This document shows, one piece after another, positions 32,277 through 41,336 of a DNA stretch of 64,000 nt; position 1 is the first letter of the stretch, and each line of letters starts with the position of its first letter. The position numbers and the translations under genes are program-made. The DNA is from Pseudonocardia acidicola (lineage in GTDB: Bacteria; Actinomycetota; Actinomycetes; Mycobacteriales; Pseudonocardiaceae). The stretch is from contig NZ_JAAXLA010000020.1 of assembly GCF_012911935.1 (NCBI RefSeq), positions 1 to 64,000 of the forward strand. Direction: 5' to 3'. The notes beneath the pieces were generated by a model that worked only from the letters and a program-made list of their open reading frames with translations, was not told the DNA's origin and searched no databases.

Positions 32277-33064
32277 CGCGCTACACGACAGTCGAGTTGA
32301 GCAAGGACGGGCCGGTCGGCGAGCTGCGGCTCTGCCGACCGGACCTGCAGAACCGGTTCGACCACGATCTCTTCGCCGAGATCGTCCCCGCGCTCGACGA
32401 GCTGCGCTCCGACCAGGAGGTCCGGGCGGTGGTCCTGTCGTCGACCGGCAGGACCTTCTCCGCGGGCGGCGACATGCAGTCCATGCTGGACGCCAACTCC
32501 GACCTGCAGGTCCTGCTGCACCAGGTCGACGAGGGACGCCAGGCCTTCCGCGCCTTCGCCGACTTTCCGAAGCCGCTGGTCGTGGCCCTGCACGGGCACA
32601 CCTTCGGGGTCTCCACGAGCATCGCCTTCACCGGTGACGCCGTCGTGTCCACCCCCGGCGTCCGGATCTCCGACCCGCACGTCCACCTCGGCCTGGTCGC
32701 CGGGGACGGCGGCGTGGTCACCTGGCCCACCAACCTCCCGCTGATCCGTGCCAAGCGCCATCTGCTCTGGGGTGAGCCGCTGCTCGCGGAGGACGCGCAC
32801 GCGCTCGGCCTGGTCACCGAGCTCGTCGACTCCGCGGACACGGTGCGGGCCACCGCGCTGGAGCTGGCCGGGCGGGTCGCCGCCCTGCCCCCGGTCGCGG
32901 TGCAGCTGACCAAGCGCGCGTTGAACAAGGTCCTCGGCGCCCGGGTCGACGAGGCCTTCGACACCGCGTTCTACCTCGAGGCGATCAGCGCCTCGACCGG
33001 CGACCTGCGCGAGGCGGTCGCGGCGTTCAAGGAGAAGCGGCCCGGAGTCTGGAGTGGACGATGA
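32273..33064 (+). CDS. Enoyl-CoA hydratase/isomerase family protein
   Basis: A 263-residue crotonase with the oxyanion segments AVVLSSTGRTFSAGGDM near residue 53 and ALHGHTFGVSTSIAFTGD near 103. The usual second catalytic Glu region reads HLGLVAGDGGVVTWP, so Asp replaces Glu, as in several isomerase/hydratase subgroups. It is the first structural gene of a tightly packed operon: it overlaps the CoA ligase by 4 bases, followed by the lipocalin-like protein, the kinase and the small partner. It probably acts on the CoA ester the ligase produces. The shared element h is upstream. Confidence 0.9.
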   Translation: MTRYTTVELSKDGPVGELRLCRPDLQNRFDHDLFAEIVPALDELRSDQEVRAVVLSSTGRTFSAGGDMQSMLDANSDLQVLLHQVDEGRQAFRAFADFPKPLVVALHGHTFGVSTSIAFTGDAVVSTPGVRISDPHVHLGLVAGDGGVVTWPTNLPLIRAKRHLLWGEPLLAEDAHALGLVTELVDSADTVRATALELAGRVAALPPVAVQLTKRALNKVLGARVDEAFDTAFYLEAISASTGDLREAVAAFKEKRPGVWSGR

Positions 33065-34707
33065 CGGCGCCTGCCAAGGCCCTCTCCGAGATCTGGGGCT
33101 CGACGGCGGTCGAGGCCGAGTACGCCGGGCATCCCGGGCTTGTCCTCGAGCCGCGGCCCGGCTCGCTGGGCGAGATGCTGTCCGGCACGTCGCGCTGGGC
33201 GGAGCGCACCTACCTCGTACAGGGCGAGCGACGAATCTCCTTCGCGGAGTTCCTCGCCGCGATCCCCCGGGCCGGCGAGATCCTGGCCGGACACGGCGTC
33301 GGGCCGGGCGACCACGTGCTCGTCATCGGCTACAACAGCCCGGACTGGGTGCTGGCGTTGTGGGGCTGCTGGCAGCTCGGCGCGGTGCCGATCCTCGGCA
33401 ACCGCTGGTGGGGCGACGGCGAGATCCGGCACGCGCTCGACGTCAGCGGGCCCGCCCTCGTCCTCTCGGACTTCCCAGACCCCGCCGCGCACGGCCTCGA
33501 CGGCGCCGTCCCGATCTCCGACCTGGCCGCCGCCTACGCGGGCGAGCCCCTGGCGGACCTGGAGTCCGTCCCGCGGGGCCTGCCGGTCCCGGACGAGGAC
33601 GCGCCCGCGGTCGTCATCTTCACCTCCGGTAGCTCCGGAGCCCCCAAGGGCGTGGTGCTCTCGCACCGCTCGGTGGTGGCCAACCAGCACAACCTGCTGG
33701 CGCGCTCGCGGCGCCTGCCCACCGACCTCGACGGCGACGCGCCGGAGCCGGTGACACTCGTCTGCACCCCGCTGTTCCACATCGGCGGCATCTCGAACCT
33801 GCTCACCAACCTGATCATCGGCGGCAAGCTGGTGCTCAACGAGGGCAGGTTCGACCCCGCCCAGATCCTGCGGCTGATCGAGACCGAGAAGGTGCAGAGC
33901 TTCGGCGGCGTGCCGACGATGGCGATCCGGGTGCTCGAGCACCCGGACTTCGAGTCCTACGACCTCTCCAGCCTGCGCTCGTGGCCGCTCGGTGGGGCGC
34001 CGGTCCCGGCGAGCCTGCTGGAACGCATGGCGCGCCAGCTCCCCCAGCTCGAGCGCCGCGGCCTCGGCAACACCTGGGGGATGAGCGAGTCCGGCGGCTT
34101 CCTGACCGTCGCCGGGAACCGCGACCTCGCCCAGCGGCCGAGTACCGTGGGCCGGCCCTACCCGGTGGCCGAGCTGCGCATCCACGAACCGGACGAGGCG
34201 GGTACCGGCGAGATCCTCGTCCGCAGCCCCACCGTCATGCTCGGTTACCTCGGCATCGACGACGGCACGGTCGACGCCGACGGCTGGCTGCACACCGGCG
34301 ACCTCGGTCACCTCGACTCCGACGGCTACCTCTACCTCGACGGGCGCAGCAAGGAGATCGTGATCCGGGGAGGCGAGAACATCGCCTGCGCCCACGTCGA
34401 GCTGGCCCTGGCCCAGCACCCCGACGTCGTGGAGGTCGCGGTGTTCGGGACGCCGCACCCGGACCTCGGCGAGGAGCTCGCCGCGGTGGTCGTGCACCGG
34501 GAGGGCAGCGTGGCGCCGAGCCCGGAGGGCCTGCGCGAGTTCCTGAAGGGCACGCTCGCCTACTTCGCCATCCCGACCCGATGGTCGATCCGGACCGAGC
34601 GGCTGCCCACCCTGGCCGGAGAGAAGACCGACAAGAAGGCGCTGAAGGCCGAGTTCGCGGCCGCAGCCGGCGCCGGTTCCGATCCTGACGCGATGAAGCG
34701 AGGCTGA
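33061..34707 (+). CDS. Acyl-CoA synthetase (AMP-binding)
   Basis: A 548-residue ANL ligase. The phosphate loop is IFTSGSSGAPKGVVLSH near residue 187, the adenine motif is LGNTWGMSESGGF near 340, the ribose/hinge region is HTGDLGHLDSDGYLYLDGRS near 410, and the C-terminal catalytic Lys is in AGEKTDKKALKAEF. It activates a carboxylic acid for the operon it sits in, overlapping the enoyl-CoA hydratase by 4 bases and followed 2 bp later by the lipocalin-like gene. The C-terminal sequence resembles the steroid or cyclic-acid ligases of actinobacteria, but the substrate cannot be read from sequence. Confidence 0.93.
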   Translation: MTAPAKALSEIWGSTAVEAEYAGHPGLVLEPRPGSLGEMLSGTSRWAERTYLVQGERRISFAEFLAAIPRAGEILAGHGVGPGDHVLVIGYNSPDWVLALWGCWQLGAVPILGNRWWGDGEIRHALDVSGPALVLSDFPDPAAHGLDGAVPISDLAAAYAGEPLADLESVPRGLPVPDEDAPAVVIFTSGSSGAPKGVVLSHRSVVANQHNLLARSRRLPTDLDGDAPEPVTLVCTPLFHIGGISNLLTNLIIGGKLVLNEGRFDPAQILRLIETEKVQSFGGVPTMAIRVLEHPDFESYDLSSLRSWPLGGAPVPASLLERMARQLPQLERRGLGNTWGMSESGGFLTVAGNRDLAQRPSTVGRPYPVAELRIHEPDEAGTGEILVRSPTVMLGYLGIDDGTVDADGWLHTGDLGHLDSDGYLYLDGRSKEIVIRGGENIACAHVELALAQHPDVVEVAVFGTPHPDLGEELAAVVVHREGSVAPSPEGLREFLKGTLAYFAIPTRWSIRTERLPTLAGEKTDKKALKAEFAAAAGAGSDPDAMKRG

Positions 34708-34709
34708 CG

Positions 34710-35837
34710 ATGGTGCGCCTGAGCCCCCCGGACGAGTACTTCACCCACCAGGTCGCCTACCCGCACGCGATGGTCGGGTCGAGCGACCCCAGCTGGCGGG
34801 AGCGGTACTGGATCAGCCTGCAGGACATTGCGGCGAAGGACACCGTGCTGTCGGTCGGCCTCGGCCAGTACCCCAACCAGGACGTGCAGGAGGGTTTCGC
34901 GGTCCTGTCCGACGGCAGAACCCAGACCAACGTGCGGGTCGCGCGGGCCCTCTCGCCGCGCAACGACGTGATGCACATCGGCCCGCTGCGCGTGGAAGTG
35001 GTCAAGCCGTTCGAGGAGCTGCGCCTCATCCTCGACGACAACCCGTCGGGCCTCGCCTTCGACATCACCTGGTCCAGCCGCCTGGAACCGGTCCTGGAGG
35101 GCCGGCACTTCGAGGTCAGCCGGACCCGCGTGACGCACGACGCGATCCGCTACGTCCAGCTCGGTCGCGCCTCCGGCACGCTCACCGGGCCCGGCGGCGA
35201 GCGCACGCTCACCCCCGAGACGTGGTGGGGTGAGCGGGACCACTCGTGGGGCACCCGGCCCCTCCCCCGCGCCCAGGGCGCCCCGCCCGGGGCCCGTCCC
35301 GAGTGGACGATGCTGATGTTCTGCCCGTTGCAGCTCCCGGAGTTCGGGCTGCACTTCTACCTCAAAGAGGCCGAGCCCGGCCGCCCGCTGCACCTCTCCG
35401 CCGGCATCTCCCGCCCGTTCGGCGCCCCGGACGAGGAGGAGATGATCGTCGGCCTCGACCACGATCTGCGCTGGGTGGAGGGTGCGGCGGCGCCCACGCT
35501 GGAGGGCGGCCGGATCACGCTCAGCCTCGGCTCCGGCCGCAAGCTCGACTTCGACCTGACCGCCCAGGTCGGCCGCGCCCACCTGCGCGGCGGCGGGTAC
35601 GAGGGCTGGAACGGCTGGTACCAGGGGCACTGGAAGGGCGACGACAGCCTCGAGCACGAGACCTGGGACCTGACCGACCGCGACCAGTTCTACCGCTACG
35701 CCAAGGCCGGGAGCGACCACCTCGTCGAGGTGCGGCACGAGGGCCAGGTCGGCTACGGGATCATGGAGTACATGGTGCTCCCTGGCTATCCCCGCTACCA
35801 GGAGGCCATCCCGCCGCGACGCGAGGGACGGGCGTGA
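34710..35837 (+). CDS. AttH/CrtC-like lipocalin-fold protein with RDHSWG motif (DUF7064/7065 type), copy 1
   Basis: A 375-residue beta-rich protein with TWWGERDHSWG at 171-181, the hallmark Asp-His-x-Trp-Gly of lipocalin-like carotenoid hydratase/AttH relatives. Conserved blocks KPFEELRLILDDNPSGLAFD precede it. No signal peptide is seen. Two paralogues (52049-53248 and 56458-57591) occur in the window, always next to an APH-fold kinase. ATG 34710 lies 2 bp after the ligase stop, and its own stop overlaps the kinase start, so it is tightly coupled. It may bind or cyclise/hydrate a lipid substrate. No reaction is established, and the DUF assignment is from memory. Confidence 0.8.
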   Translation: MVRLSPPDEYFTHQVAYPHAMVGSSDPSWRERYWISLQDIAAKDTVLSVGLGQYPNQDVQEGFAVLSDGRTQTNVRVARALSPRNDVMHIGPLRVEVVKPFEELRLILDDNPSGLAFDITWSSRLEPVLEGRHFEVSRTRVTHDAIRYVQLGRASGTLTGPGGERTLTPETWWGERDHSWGTRPLPRAQGAPPGARPEWTMLMFCPLQLPEFGLHFYLKEAEPGRPLHLSAGISRPFGAPDEEEMIVGLDHDLRWVEGAAAPTLEGGRITLSLGSGRKLDFDLTAQVGRAHLRGGGYEGWNGWYQGHWKGDDSLEHETWDLTDRDQFYRYAKAGSDHLVEVRHEGQVGYGIMEYMVLPGYPRYQEAIPPRREGRA

Positions 35838-36892
35838 CCCGCGGGACCGCGGAGGGCACGCGTCCGGCCGAGCCGGGTGTGGGCGAGGTGTCGGGTGCGC
35901 TCGAAGCCTTCCTGCGCCGCAACCTGCCGCCCCATGCCAAGCCACAGGTCTGGGGTCTGCGGCGCTCCGGGACCGGGAGCTCACGGGAGAACTGGCCCTT
36001 CGACGCCGCCTGGGTCACGAACGGGACGCGCTCGGTGCATCAGCTCCTGATGCGGCGCGACCCCCCGGCCGGAGTCGTCGACACGCAGCGGGCCACGGAG
36101 TTCGGGCTCCTGCGACGCCTCGTGGACACCCCCGTCCCCTCCCCCGTCGTGCACTGGCTCGACGACAGCGGCGAGCACCTCCTGCGCCCCACCATGATCG
36201 TGGAGCGCTACGAGGGGGCCGCGCACCGGGCGGTGCTGCGTTCGGCGGATCCGCTGAGGCTCGGCGCGGACCGCCAGCGGGCCCTCGCCGAGCGCCTGTG
36301 CGAGGTGCTCGCCACCCTGCACCTCGTCGACGTCGACGCGACGGGCATCCGCGGCGACCTCGAGGATCCCGGCCCCGACCCGGCCGATCACGAGCTGACC
36401 CGCTGGGAACGGGAGCTGGACGCTCAGGAGCTCGAGCCGCAACCCGCCCTGCGCGCGGCGGCGGCCTGGCTACGCGACCACCTGCCCCCGCGCCCCGCGC
36501 GCACGGTGGTCGTGCACGGCGACTTCCGGCCCGCCAACGTGCTCGTGCACTCCGGCGAGCTGGCGCTGCTGCTCGACTGGGAGCTCGCCCACCTCGGCGA
36601 CCCGCTCGACGACCTGGGCTGGTACACGACCCCGCTGTACGCCCGCGAGCACTTCATCCCGGGCAGCTGGGAGGTCGAGGACTTCCTGCGTCGCTACACG
36701 GAGCGCACCGGCATCGAGGTCGACCGCGACGCGCTGGTGTTCTGGCAGGTCATGTCGGCCTTCCGGCTCGCGGTGATCGCCCTGACGGGGGTGCGCAACT
36801 ACTGCACGGGGGCGACGGACCGGCCGGCCGCGCCGGCCGACGGCGTGATCCGCCAGGTGCTGGCGGGGATCCTCGCCACGGGGGGGAGGTAG
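35834..36892 (+). CDS. APH-fold small-molecule kinase, canonical catalytic loop
   Basis: A 352-residue aminoglycoside-phosphotransferase-fold protein. The catalytic loop VVVHGDFRPANVLVH has H228, D230 and N235, and the metal-binding LLLDWELAHLGD has D248. A glycine-rich region near 40-50 and LLMRRDPP near 72 supply ATP contacts. GTG 35834 overlaps the stop of the lipocalin-like gene by 4 bases. The small protein that follows 2 bp later resembles a paralogue next to the second kinase. This kinase-plus-partner arrangement recalls LvaA/LvaB, which phosphorylates 4-hydroxyvaleryl-CoA in Pseudomonas putida. A hydroxyacyl-CoA substrate is therefore proposed, but the actual substrate is unknown. Confidence 0.88.
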   Translation: MTRGTAEGTRPAEPGVGEVSGALEAFLRRNLPPHAKPQVWGLRRSGTGSSRENWPFDAAWVTNGTRSVHQLLMRRDPPAGVVDTQRATEFGLLRRLVDTPVPSPVVHWLDDSGEHLLRPTMIVERYEGAAHRAVLRSADPLRLGADRQRALAERLCEVLATLHLVDVDATGIRGDLEDPGPDPADHELTRWERELDAQELEPQPALRAAAAWLRDHLPPRPARTVVVHGDFRPANVLVHSGELALLLDWELAHLGDPLDDLGWYTTPLYAREHFIPGSWEVEDFLRRYTERTGIEVDRDALVFWQVMSAFRLAVIALTGVRNYCTGATDRPAAPADGVIRQVLAGILATGGR

Positions 36893-36894
36893 CG

Positions 36895-37356
36895 ATGCGC
36901 CCGACGCCGTCGGAGACGATCGCCGGAATCCGCGCGATCCTGAAGGACGTCGTCGAGCCGGAGGTGGGCTCGGAGTACGCCCGCAGCCGGCTCCGCGAGA
37001 TCCGTGCGGTGCTCGCGCAGATCGACTGGAACGACGCGTGGGCGCACGTCCGCCGCCGCGACCGGGAGATCAGGGGTCTGCTCACCGAGGTCCGGGAATG
37101 GATCGAGGCGGACCCCGAGCGGGCGGACCGGTTCGCGGACCTGGCCGCGCGGATCGGCGCGGCCCGCGACGGTTCGGCCCAGGACGATTCAGCAGAGACC
37201 TTCGCCGAGCTGAACGCCTGCCACGACGCCGACGCCGCCCTGCTCGTCGAGGCCGGCGAGGCGCTGGCCCGCTGGGGCCGCGACCATCCGGACGCCGGGC
37301 CCGAGGAGTCCGGCCGCGAGCTGCGGATGCACATCCTGCAGCGGTTGGGGAGCTGA
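36895..37356 (+). CDS. Small helical kinase-partner protein (LvaB-like by context), copy 1
   Basis: A 153-residue, mostly helical, charged protein (PSETIAGIRAILKDVVEPEV, EYARSRLREIRAVLAQIDW, REIRGLLTEVREWI). Its first 65 residues line up with those of the protein at 50542-51000 (P-S-D/E...I-P...YA-S...R...LL). Both genes directly follow an APH-fold kinase. In P. putida the small LvaB protein is needed for LvaA kinase activity, so a partner or stabilising role is inferred. ATG 36895 lies 2 bp after the kinase stop. No catalytic motif is seen. A perfect 17-bp hairpin follows the gene. Confidence 0.8.
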   Translation: MRPTPSETIAGIRAILKDVVEPEVGSEYARSRLREIRAVLAQIDWNDAWAHVRRRDREIRGLLTEVREWIEADPERADRFADLAARIGAARDGSAQDDSAETFAELNACHDADAALLVEAGEALARWGRDHPDAGPEESGRELRMHILQRLGS

Positions 37357-37385
37357 GGAGCCTTCCGCGGGGCGGAGAACGCAGC

Positions 37386-37424
37386 GGAGAGGGGCCGGGA
37401 TCGACGAGATCCCGGCCCCTCTCC
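37386..37424. terminator. Strong hairpin terminator
   Basis: A perfect 17-bp stem (GGAGAGGGGCCGGGATC / GATCCCGGCCCCTCTCC) with a 5-base loop lies between the plus-strand operon and the convergent gene ending at 37434. Confidence 0.88.
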
Positions 37425-37433
37425 CGTGTGCGT

Positions 37434-37745
37434 TCAGATGGCGGTGTAGGCGTAGGTGGCCATCCCGCTGCGATCGAGGGAGTCCCCCATGTCCATGGAC
37501 TTCGCCGCGGTGCTCAGCGCCGCGAGCGCGTCCGGCAGGGAGTCCGCCTCGACCTGGTAGATCGCGAGGTACGGGAACTCCGGCAGCTCACCGTGGACCG
37601 ACGGCTCGGCCCGGTAGCGCTGCGCGGCGACGAACCCGTCGACCTTCAGCACATCGGGCAGGTGGACGGTGTCGTACCACTCGTTGAACTCGGCGTCCTT
37701 GCCCTCGACGGGGCGGGTGTGGACGACCAGGACATGACGGGCCAT
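37434..37745 (-). CDS. Dimeric alpha/beta-barrel (EthD/antibiotic-monooxygenase-like) protein
   Basis: A 103-residue protein with the ferredoxin-like alpha/beta pattern: beta strand VLVVHTRPVEGKD, then EFNEWYDTVHLPDVLKVDGF, RYRAEP and YLAIYQVEAD. The EFNEWYDTVHLPD motif is typical of small stress-responsive/EthD-like dimers found in degradation clusters. Such proteins may be enzymes or accessory proteins. ATG 37745. A hairpin at 37808 separates it from the E1 genes upstream, so it may have its own promoter. Confidence 0.85.
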   Translation of the reverse strand: MARHVLVVHTRPVEGKDAEFNEWYDTVHLPDVLKVDGFVAAQRYRAEPSVHGELPEFPYLAIYQVEADSLPDALAALSTAAKSMDMGDSLDRSGMATYAYTAI

Positions 37746-37807
37746 GCGGGACTCCTGACGGTGACGGCGGACCGCAGCACGAGCCCGGTCCGGGCGACAT
37801 AGCGGAA

Positions 37808-37849
37808 CGGCCCGGGACAGGGAGGGTCGGCCCCCTGCGTCCCGGGCCG
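37808..37849. terminator. Hairpin downstream of E1 genes
   Basis: The stem CGGCCCGGGAC ... GTCCCGGGCCG, with further pairing inside (CAGGGAGGG / CCCCCTG region), starts 26 bp past the E1 beta stop (37875). Confidence 0.65.
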
Positions 37850-37874
37850 GGCGGGCGTCCTCACGCCGATCAGC

Positions 37875-38882
37875 TCAAAGGATGGACTTCACGGACTCGA
37901 CCACGACCGCCGCGGTCGGGAAGTTCGACAGGCTCGGCGAGAACGGAATCGGCACGAAGCCTGCTCCGAGCCTCTGTACCGGCGCCAGGAGCTCGCCGAA
38001 CAGGTGCTCGTTGACCTGGGCCGCGATCTCCGCCCCGGGGCCGGCGAACCGGGTCGCCTCGTGGACGACCACCGCGCGCCGCGTGCGCTCGACGGACTCG
38101 AGAACGGTCTCGATGTCGAGGGGGACCAGGCTGCGCAGATCGATGACCTCGGCCTCGATGCCGTCGGCCGCCAGCTGCTCGGCTGCGTCGAGCACGATCG
38201 GCACCTGGGCTCCGTAGGTCACCAGCGTGACGGCGTCGCCGCTGCGCAGCATGTTGGCCTTACCGATCGGCACGACGTGCTCGCCGACGGGAACCTGGCC
38301 CTTACGGCCGTACGCCAGGTTGATGTGCTCGATGAACAGCACCGGGTCGTCGTCCCGGATGGCCGCGGTGAGCAGCCCCTTGGCGTCGGCGGCCGAGGAC
38401 GGCATCACCACCTTGACGCCCGGCGTGTGCATGAACCACGCCTCGAGCGACTGCGCGTGCTGCGCGCCGAAGCGGCTGCTGCCCACCACGGTGCGGACCG
38501 TGATCGGAGTCGGGGTCGCGCCGCCGGACATGTAGCGGAACTTGGCCGCGTGGTTGACCAGCTGGTCCATCGCCATCGTGATGAAGTCGAAGAACATGAT
38601 CTCGGCGACCGGCCGGTACCCGCCCAGAGCCAGGCCCACCGAAGTACCGACGATGCTCTGCTCCACGATCGGCGTCGCGCGGACCCGTGCGGTGCCGTAC
38701 TTGGTGGAGAGGCCCTTGGAGACCTTGAAGACCCCGCCGGCCGGGTCCGCGATGTCCTCGCCGAGGAGGACGACCTTCGGGTCGCGCGCCATCTCCAGGT
38801 CCAGCGCCGAGTTCTCGGCGGCGACCAGGGTCATCTCGGCCGTCTCGGTTGTCCCGGTCGCGGCATCCATGGTCGCGGTCAT
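37875..38882 (-). CDS. 2-oxoacid dehydrogenase E1 beta-type subunit
   Basis: A 335-residue protein with the E1 beta/transketolase pyrimidine domain: LLGEDIADPAGGVFKVS near residue 40, ATPIVEQSIVGTSVGLALGG near 70 (Glu for ThDP), and the C-terminal domain VVVHEATRFAGPGAEIAAQV. It pairs with the alpha subunit encoded upstream, which it overlaps by 4 bases. Together they would decarboxylate a 2-oxoacid, like acetoin or branched-chain E1 enzymes. No E2 or E3 gene is nearby, so they may use a genome-encoded core or work alone. The pair sits downstream of a Rieske oxygenase. Confidence 0.93.
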   Translation of the reverse strand: MTATMDAATGTTETAEMTLVAAENSALDLEMARDPKVVLLGEDIADPAGGVFKVSKGLSTKYGTARVRATPIVEQSIVGTSVGLALGGYRPVAEIMFFDFITMAMDQLVNHAAKFRYMSGGATPTPITVRTVVGSSRFGAQHAQSLEAWFMHTPGVKVVMPSSAADAKGLLTAAIRDDDPVLFIEHINLAYGRKGQVPVGEHVVPIGKANMLRSGDAVTLVTYGAQVPIVLDAAEQLAADGIEAEVIDLRSLVPLDIETVLESVERTRRAVVVHEATRFAGPGAEIAAQVNEHLFGELLAPVQRLGAGFVPIPFSPSLSNFPTAAVVVESVKSIL

Positions 38883-39925
38883 GCGAGCCCCCTCACCCAG
38901 GTGTTGTCGGCGAACACGTCGGCCATCAGCTCGTCAGGACCCGGTGCGGGGCTGGCCTCGGCGTATGCGAACGCGTCGTCGACGTACTCGGCGGCCTCCG
39001 CGTCGAGCTCGTCGAGCCGCTCGTTCGTCACCAGCCCCTCCTCGGCCAGCCAGCGCCGGAAGGTCGGCGCAGGGTCCCGGGCCAGGGCGGCGTCGAGCTC
39101 CTCACGCGGGACGTAGCTGTAGTCGGCGGTGCCGCTGTGCCCGGTGAGCCGGTAGGTCACGGCCTCGACGAAGACGGGGCCGGCACCGCTACGGGCGTGT
39201 TCCACGGCGTCACGCAGCGCACGCCAGGTGGCGATCGCGTCGAAGCCGTCGACCTTGACCGCCTTCATGCCGTACGCCCGGGCACGGTCCGCGAGCTCGG
39301 TCGACGCGGTGTACTCCGCGATCGGCGTGTGCTCGCCCCATTGGTTGTTCTGGCATACGAACACCACCGGGAGGCTCCACAGGGCGGCCAGGTTCAGCGC
39401 CTCGTGCGTGGTGCCGATCGAGGTCGCGCCGTCGCCGAAGGTCACCCCGACGACCCTGCTCTCGGCGCCCTCGCTGCTCGCGTCGAGCTGCGCAGCGAGC
39501 CCCAGGCCGACCGCGATGGGCAGGCCCGACCCGACGATCCCGGTGGTGGCCATGAAGCCGACCGAGGCGTCGTGCAGGTGCATCGGGCCGCCCTTTCCCT
39601 TGCTCATCCCGTCCACGCGCCCGTACAACTCGGCCATGATCGACCGCAGCGTGGCGCCCTTGGCGAGCGCGTCGCCCAGGTTGCGGTACGTGGACACGAT
39701 CCGGTCGTCGGCGCGGAGGGCCTCGCCGTAGGCGGCGCAGACCGCCTCCATGCCGCGGACCGGGTAGAACGCTGCCTGCAGCTTGCCGGCCTTCGCCTCC
39801 TTCACCGAGCGCTCGTCGGCCAGGGTGGTCACCACCATCAGCCGGTACATGCGTTCGAGGGCGTCGGCGTCGGGCCGTTCACCCCCCTCCGCCGCGCGCG
39901 TCGCTTCCAGGGTCGACTCTGACAC
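38879..39925 (-). CDS. 2-oxoacid dehydrogenase E1 alpha-type subunit
   Basis: A 348-residue E1 alpha with the ThDP/Mg signature GDGATSIGTTHEALNLAALW and, about 30 residues after GDG, QNNQWG. Other family motifs are VRGMEAVCAAYGEAL, ADDRIVSTYRNLGD (His of the usual RDHG replaced by Asn) and GKGGPMHLHD. ATG 39925 lies 49 bp after the Rieske stop and the gene overlaps E1 beta by 4 bases. The change from RdHgh to YRNLGD in the loop that normally positions the cofactor phosphate is worth noting. It may reflect an unusual 2-oxo or non-oxidative substrate. No E2/E3 is nearby. Confidence 0.92.
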   Translation of the reverse strand: MSESTLEATRAAEGGERPDADALERMYRLMVVTTLADERSVKEAKAGKLQAAFYPVRGMEAVCAAYGEALRADDRIVSTYRNLGDALAKGATLRSIMAELYGRVDGMSKGKGGPMHLHDASVGFMATTGIVGSGLPIAVGLGLAAQLDASSEGAESRVVGVTFGDGATSIGTTHEALNLAALWSLPVVFVCQNNQWGEHTPIAEYTASTELADRARAYGMKAVKVDGFDAIATWRALRDAVEHARSGAGPVFVEAVTYRLTGHSGTADYSYVPREELDAALARDPAPTFRRWLAEEGLVTNERLDELDAEAAEYVDDAFAYAEASPAPGPDELMADVFADNTWVRGLA

Positions 39926-39974
39926 TGCGGATCTCCTTCGTTGCTGGGTCGGGGCGCACTCGCGGGAAGCGGCG

Positions 39975-41336
39975 TCAGACGCCGAGCCGCCGGCGGTAGA
40001 CGTGGTAGAAGTGCCGGATCTTGGTCTCCTGGTAGCGCCCGAACGTCACACCCGGCTTGTTCTGGGCCATCGTGTGCAGGCCCTTCTGCACCCAGCCGAT
40101 GTTGTACTCGTCCTGGAAGAAGACGCGGGCCAGCGGGCCGAGATCGTGGGCGTCGACGAACGACTCCTCGAGCGAGAGCCAGCGCACCCGTGCGGGCTCG
40201 GGACGCTCGCCGAGGAACGGCGAGAGGACCAGGCATTCCATCACCGACTGCTCGGGGTCGTCTCCGTGCGGCCGGAAGCGGTAGCAGGTGCGGTTGTACG
40301 CGCCCCACGGGTGGAAGTTCGGGAACACCGTGTAGAAGAACGTGTCCACGCACTCGGTGTCGGACAGCTCCTCGGCGAAGTCGCCGACGCTGTCGTGCAT
40401 CTTCTTGCGTGTCGCGGCACCGATCACGGACCGGGCGCGGGCGTCGTCCGGCAGGGTCATGACGGGGGCGTCGTCGAGCCCCAGTCCCATCATGGCGTCG
40501 AAGATCTCCTGCTCGGTGGGCTGGACCGTCAGGTGCGGGCTGGGCGTGCCGCGCGGTGTGATCGCCCGGCTGACGTTGTCCCAGGCGTCGTACTGCGAGT
40601 TGGCGTCGCCGATGCCCTGGAGCAGCTGCGGGTGGGTCGTCACGACGTGGAACGACTCCATGAAGGCCTCCTGCGCAACCTTCCAGTTGCACGGCAGGAC
40701 CTTGGCGACGTGCGCCTGGGTGTAACGGCCCTCGAAGTCCCACCGGTCGAGCTGCTCGGGAAGCACGCCCAGGTAGTCCATCAGCGGCTCGGGCTCGGGG
40801 TCGAGGTTGACGAACACGAACCCGCCCCAGGTGCCCACCGCGACCTCGGGCAGGCGGAAGTTCTCGCCGTTGACGTGTGGGAAGTCCCAGGCCGCGGGGA
40901 CGTGGGCGAGCTCGCCCTCCAGGCTCCAGCAGAAGCCGTGGAACGGGCAGCGGAGCTCGTGGACGTTGCCGGCCTCCTCGCGGAGCTGGCGTCCGCGGTG
41001 CAGGCAGGCGTTGTAGTAGGCCTTGATCTCATCGGGGGCGGTGCGCACGATCAGCACGGAGATGCCCGCGATGTCGTAGACCTCGGTGTCGCCGATGTTC
41101 GGGATCAGCTCCTCCCGGCAGGCGAACTGCCAGGTGCGCAGCCAGATCTTCTCCTTCTCCAGCGCGGCGATCTCCCGCGACCAGTAGAAGTGCGCCGGGA
41201 TGTCGGCGACCCCGTAGTCGGGCTCGGTCTCGATCGTCAGGAACTTCGGCACCTCGCGGGTGTCGGCCGCGACCAGGTCCTGGTAGCTGGCGCCCGGCGA
41301 GCGGTCCTCGCGGGCCTGCGGCAGCGTGCCTGTCAC
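39975..41336 (-). CDS. Rieske-type ring-hydroxylating oxygenase, large subunit
   Basis: A 453-residue alpha subunit. The Rieske [2Fe-2S] motif is C111-L-H113 in NACLHRGRQ and C130-PF-H133 in LRCPFHGFCW. The mononuclear iron site is ESFHVVTTHPQ (His230, His235) and the C-terminal domain is normal. It would oxidise an aromatic or alicyclic substrate with O2 and electrons from a separate ferredoxin reductase. No beta subunit, ferredoxin or reductase is next to it. GTG 41336 overlaps the stop of the small upstream gene by 4 bases. A longer frame beyond it is not favoured. It leads into the E1 alpha/beta genes on the same transcript. Confidence 0.93.
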   Translation of the reverse strand: MTGTLPQAREDRSPGASYQDLVAADTREVPKFLTIETEPDYGVADIPAHFYWSREIAALEKEKIWLRTWQFACREELIPNIGDTEVYDIAGISVLIVRTAPDEIKAYYNACLHRGRQLREEAGNVHELRCPFHGFCWSLEGELAHVPAAWDFPHVNGENFRLPEVAVGTWGGFVFVNLDPEPEPLMDYLGVLPEQLDRWDFEGRYTQAHVAKVLPCNWKVAQEAFMESFHVVTTHPQLLQGIGDANSQYDAWDNVSRAITPRGTPSPHLTVQPTEQEIFDAMMGLGLDDAPVMTLPDDARARSVIGAATRKKMHDSVGDFAEELSDTECVDTFFYTVFPNFHPWGAYNRTCYRFRPHGDDPEQSVMECLVLSPFLGERPEPARVRWLSLEESFVDAHDLGPLARVFFQDEYNIGWVQKGLHTMAQNKPGVTFGRYQETKIRHFYHVYRRRLGV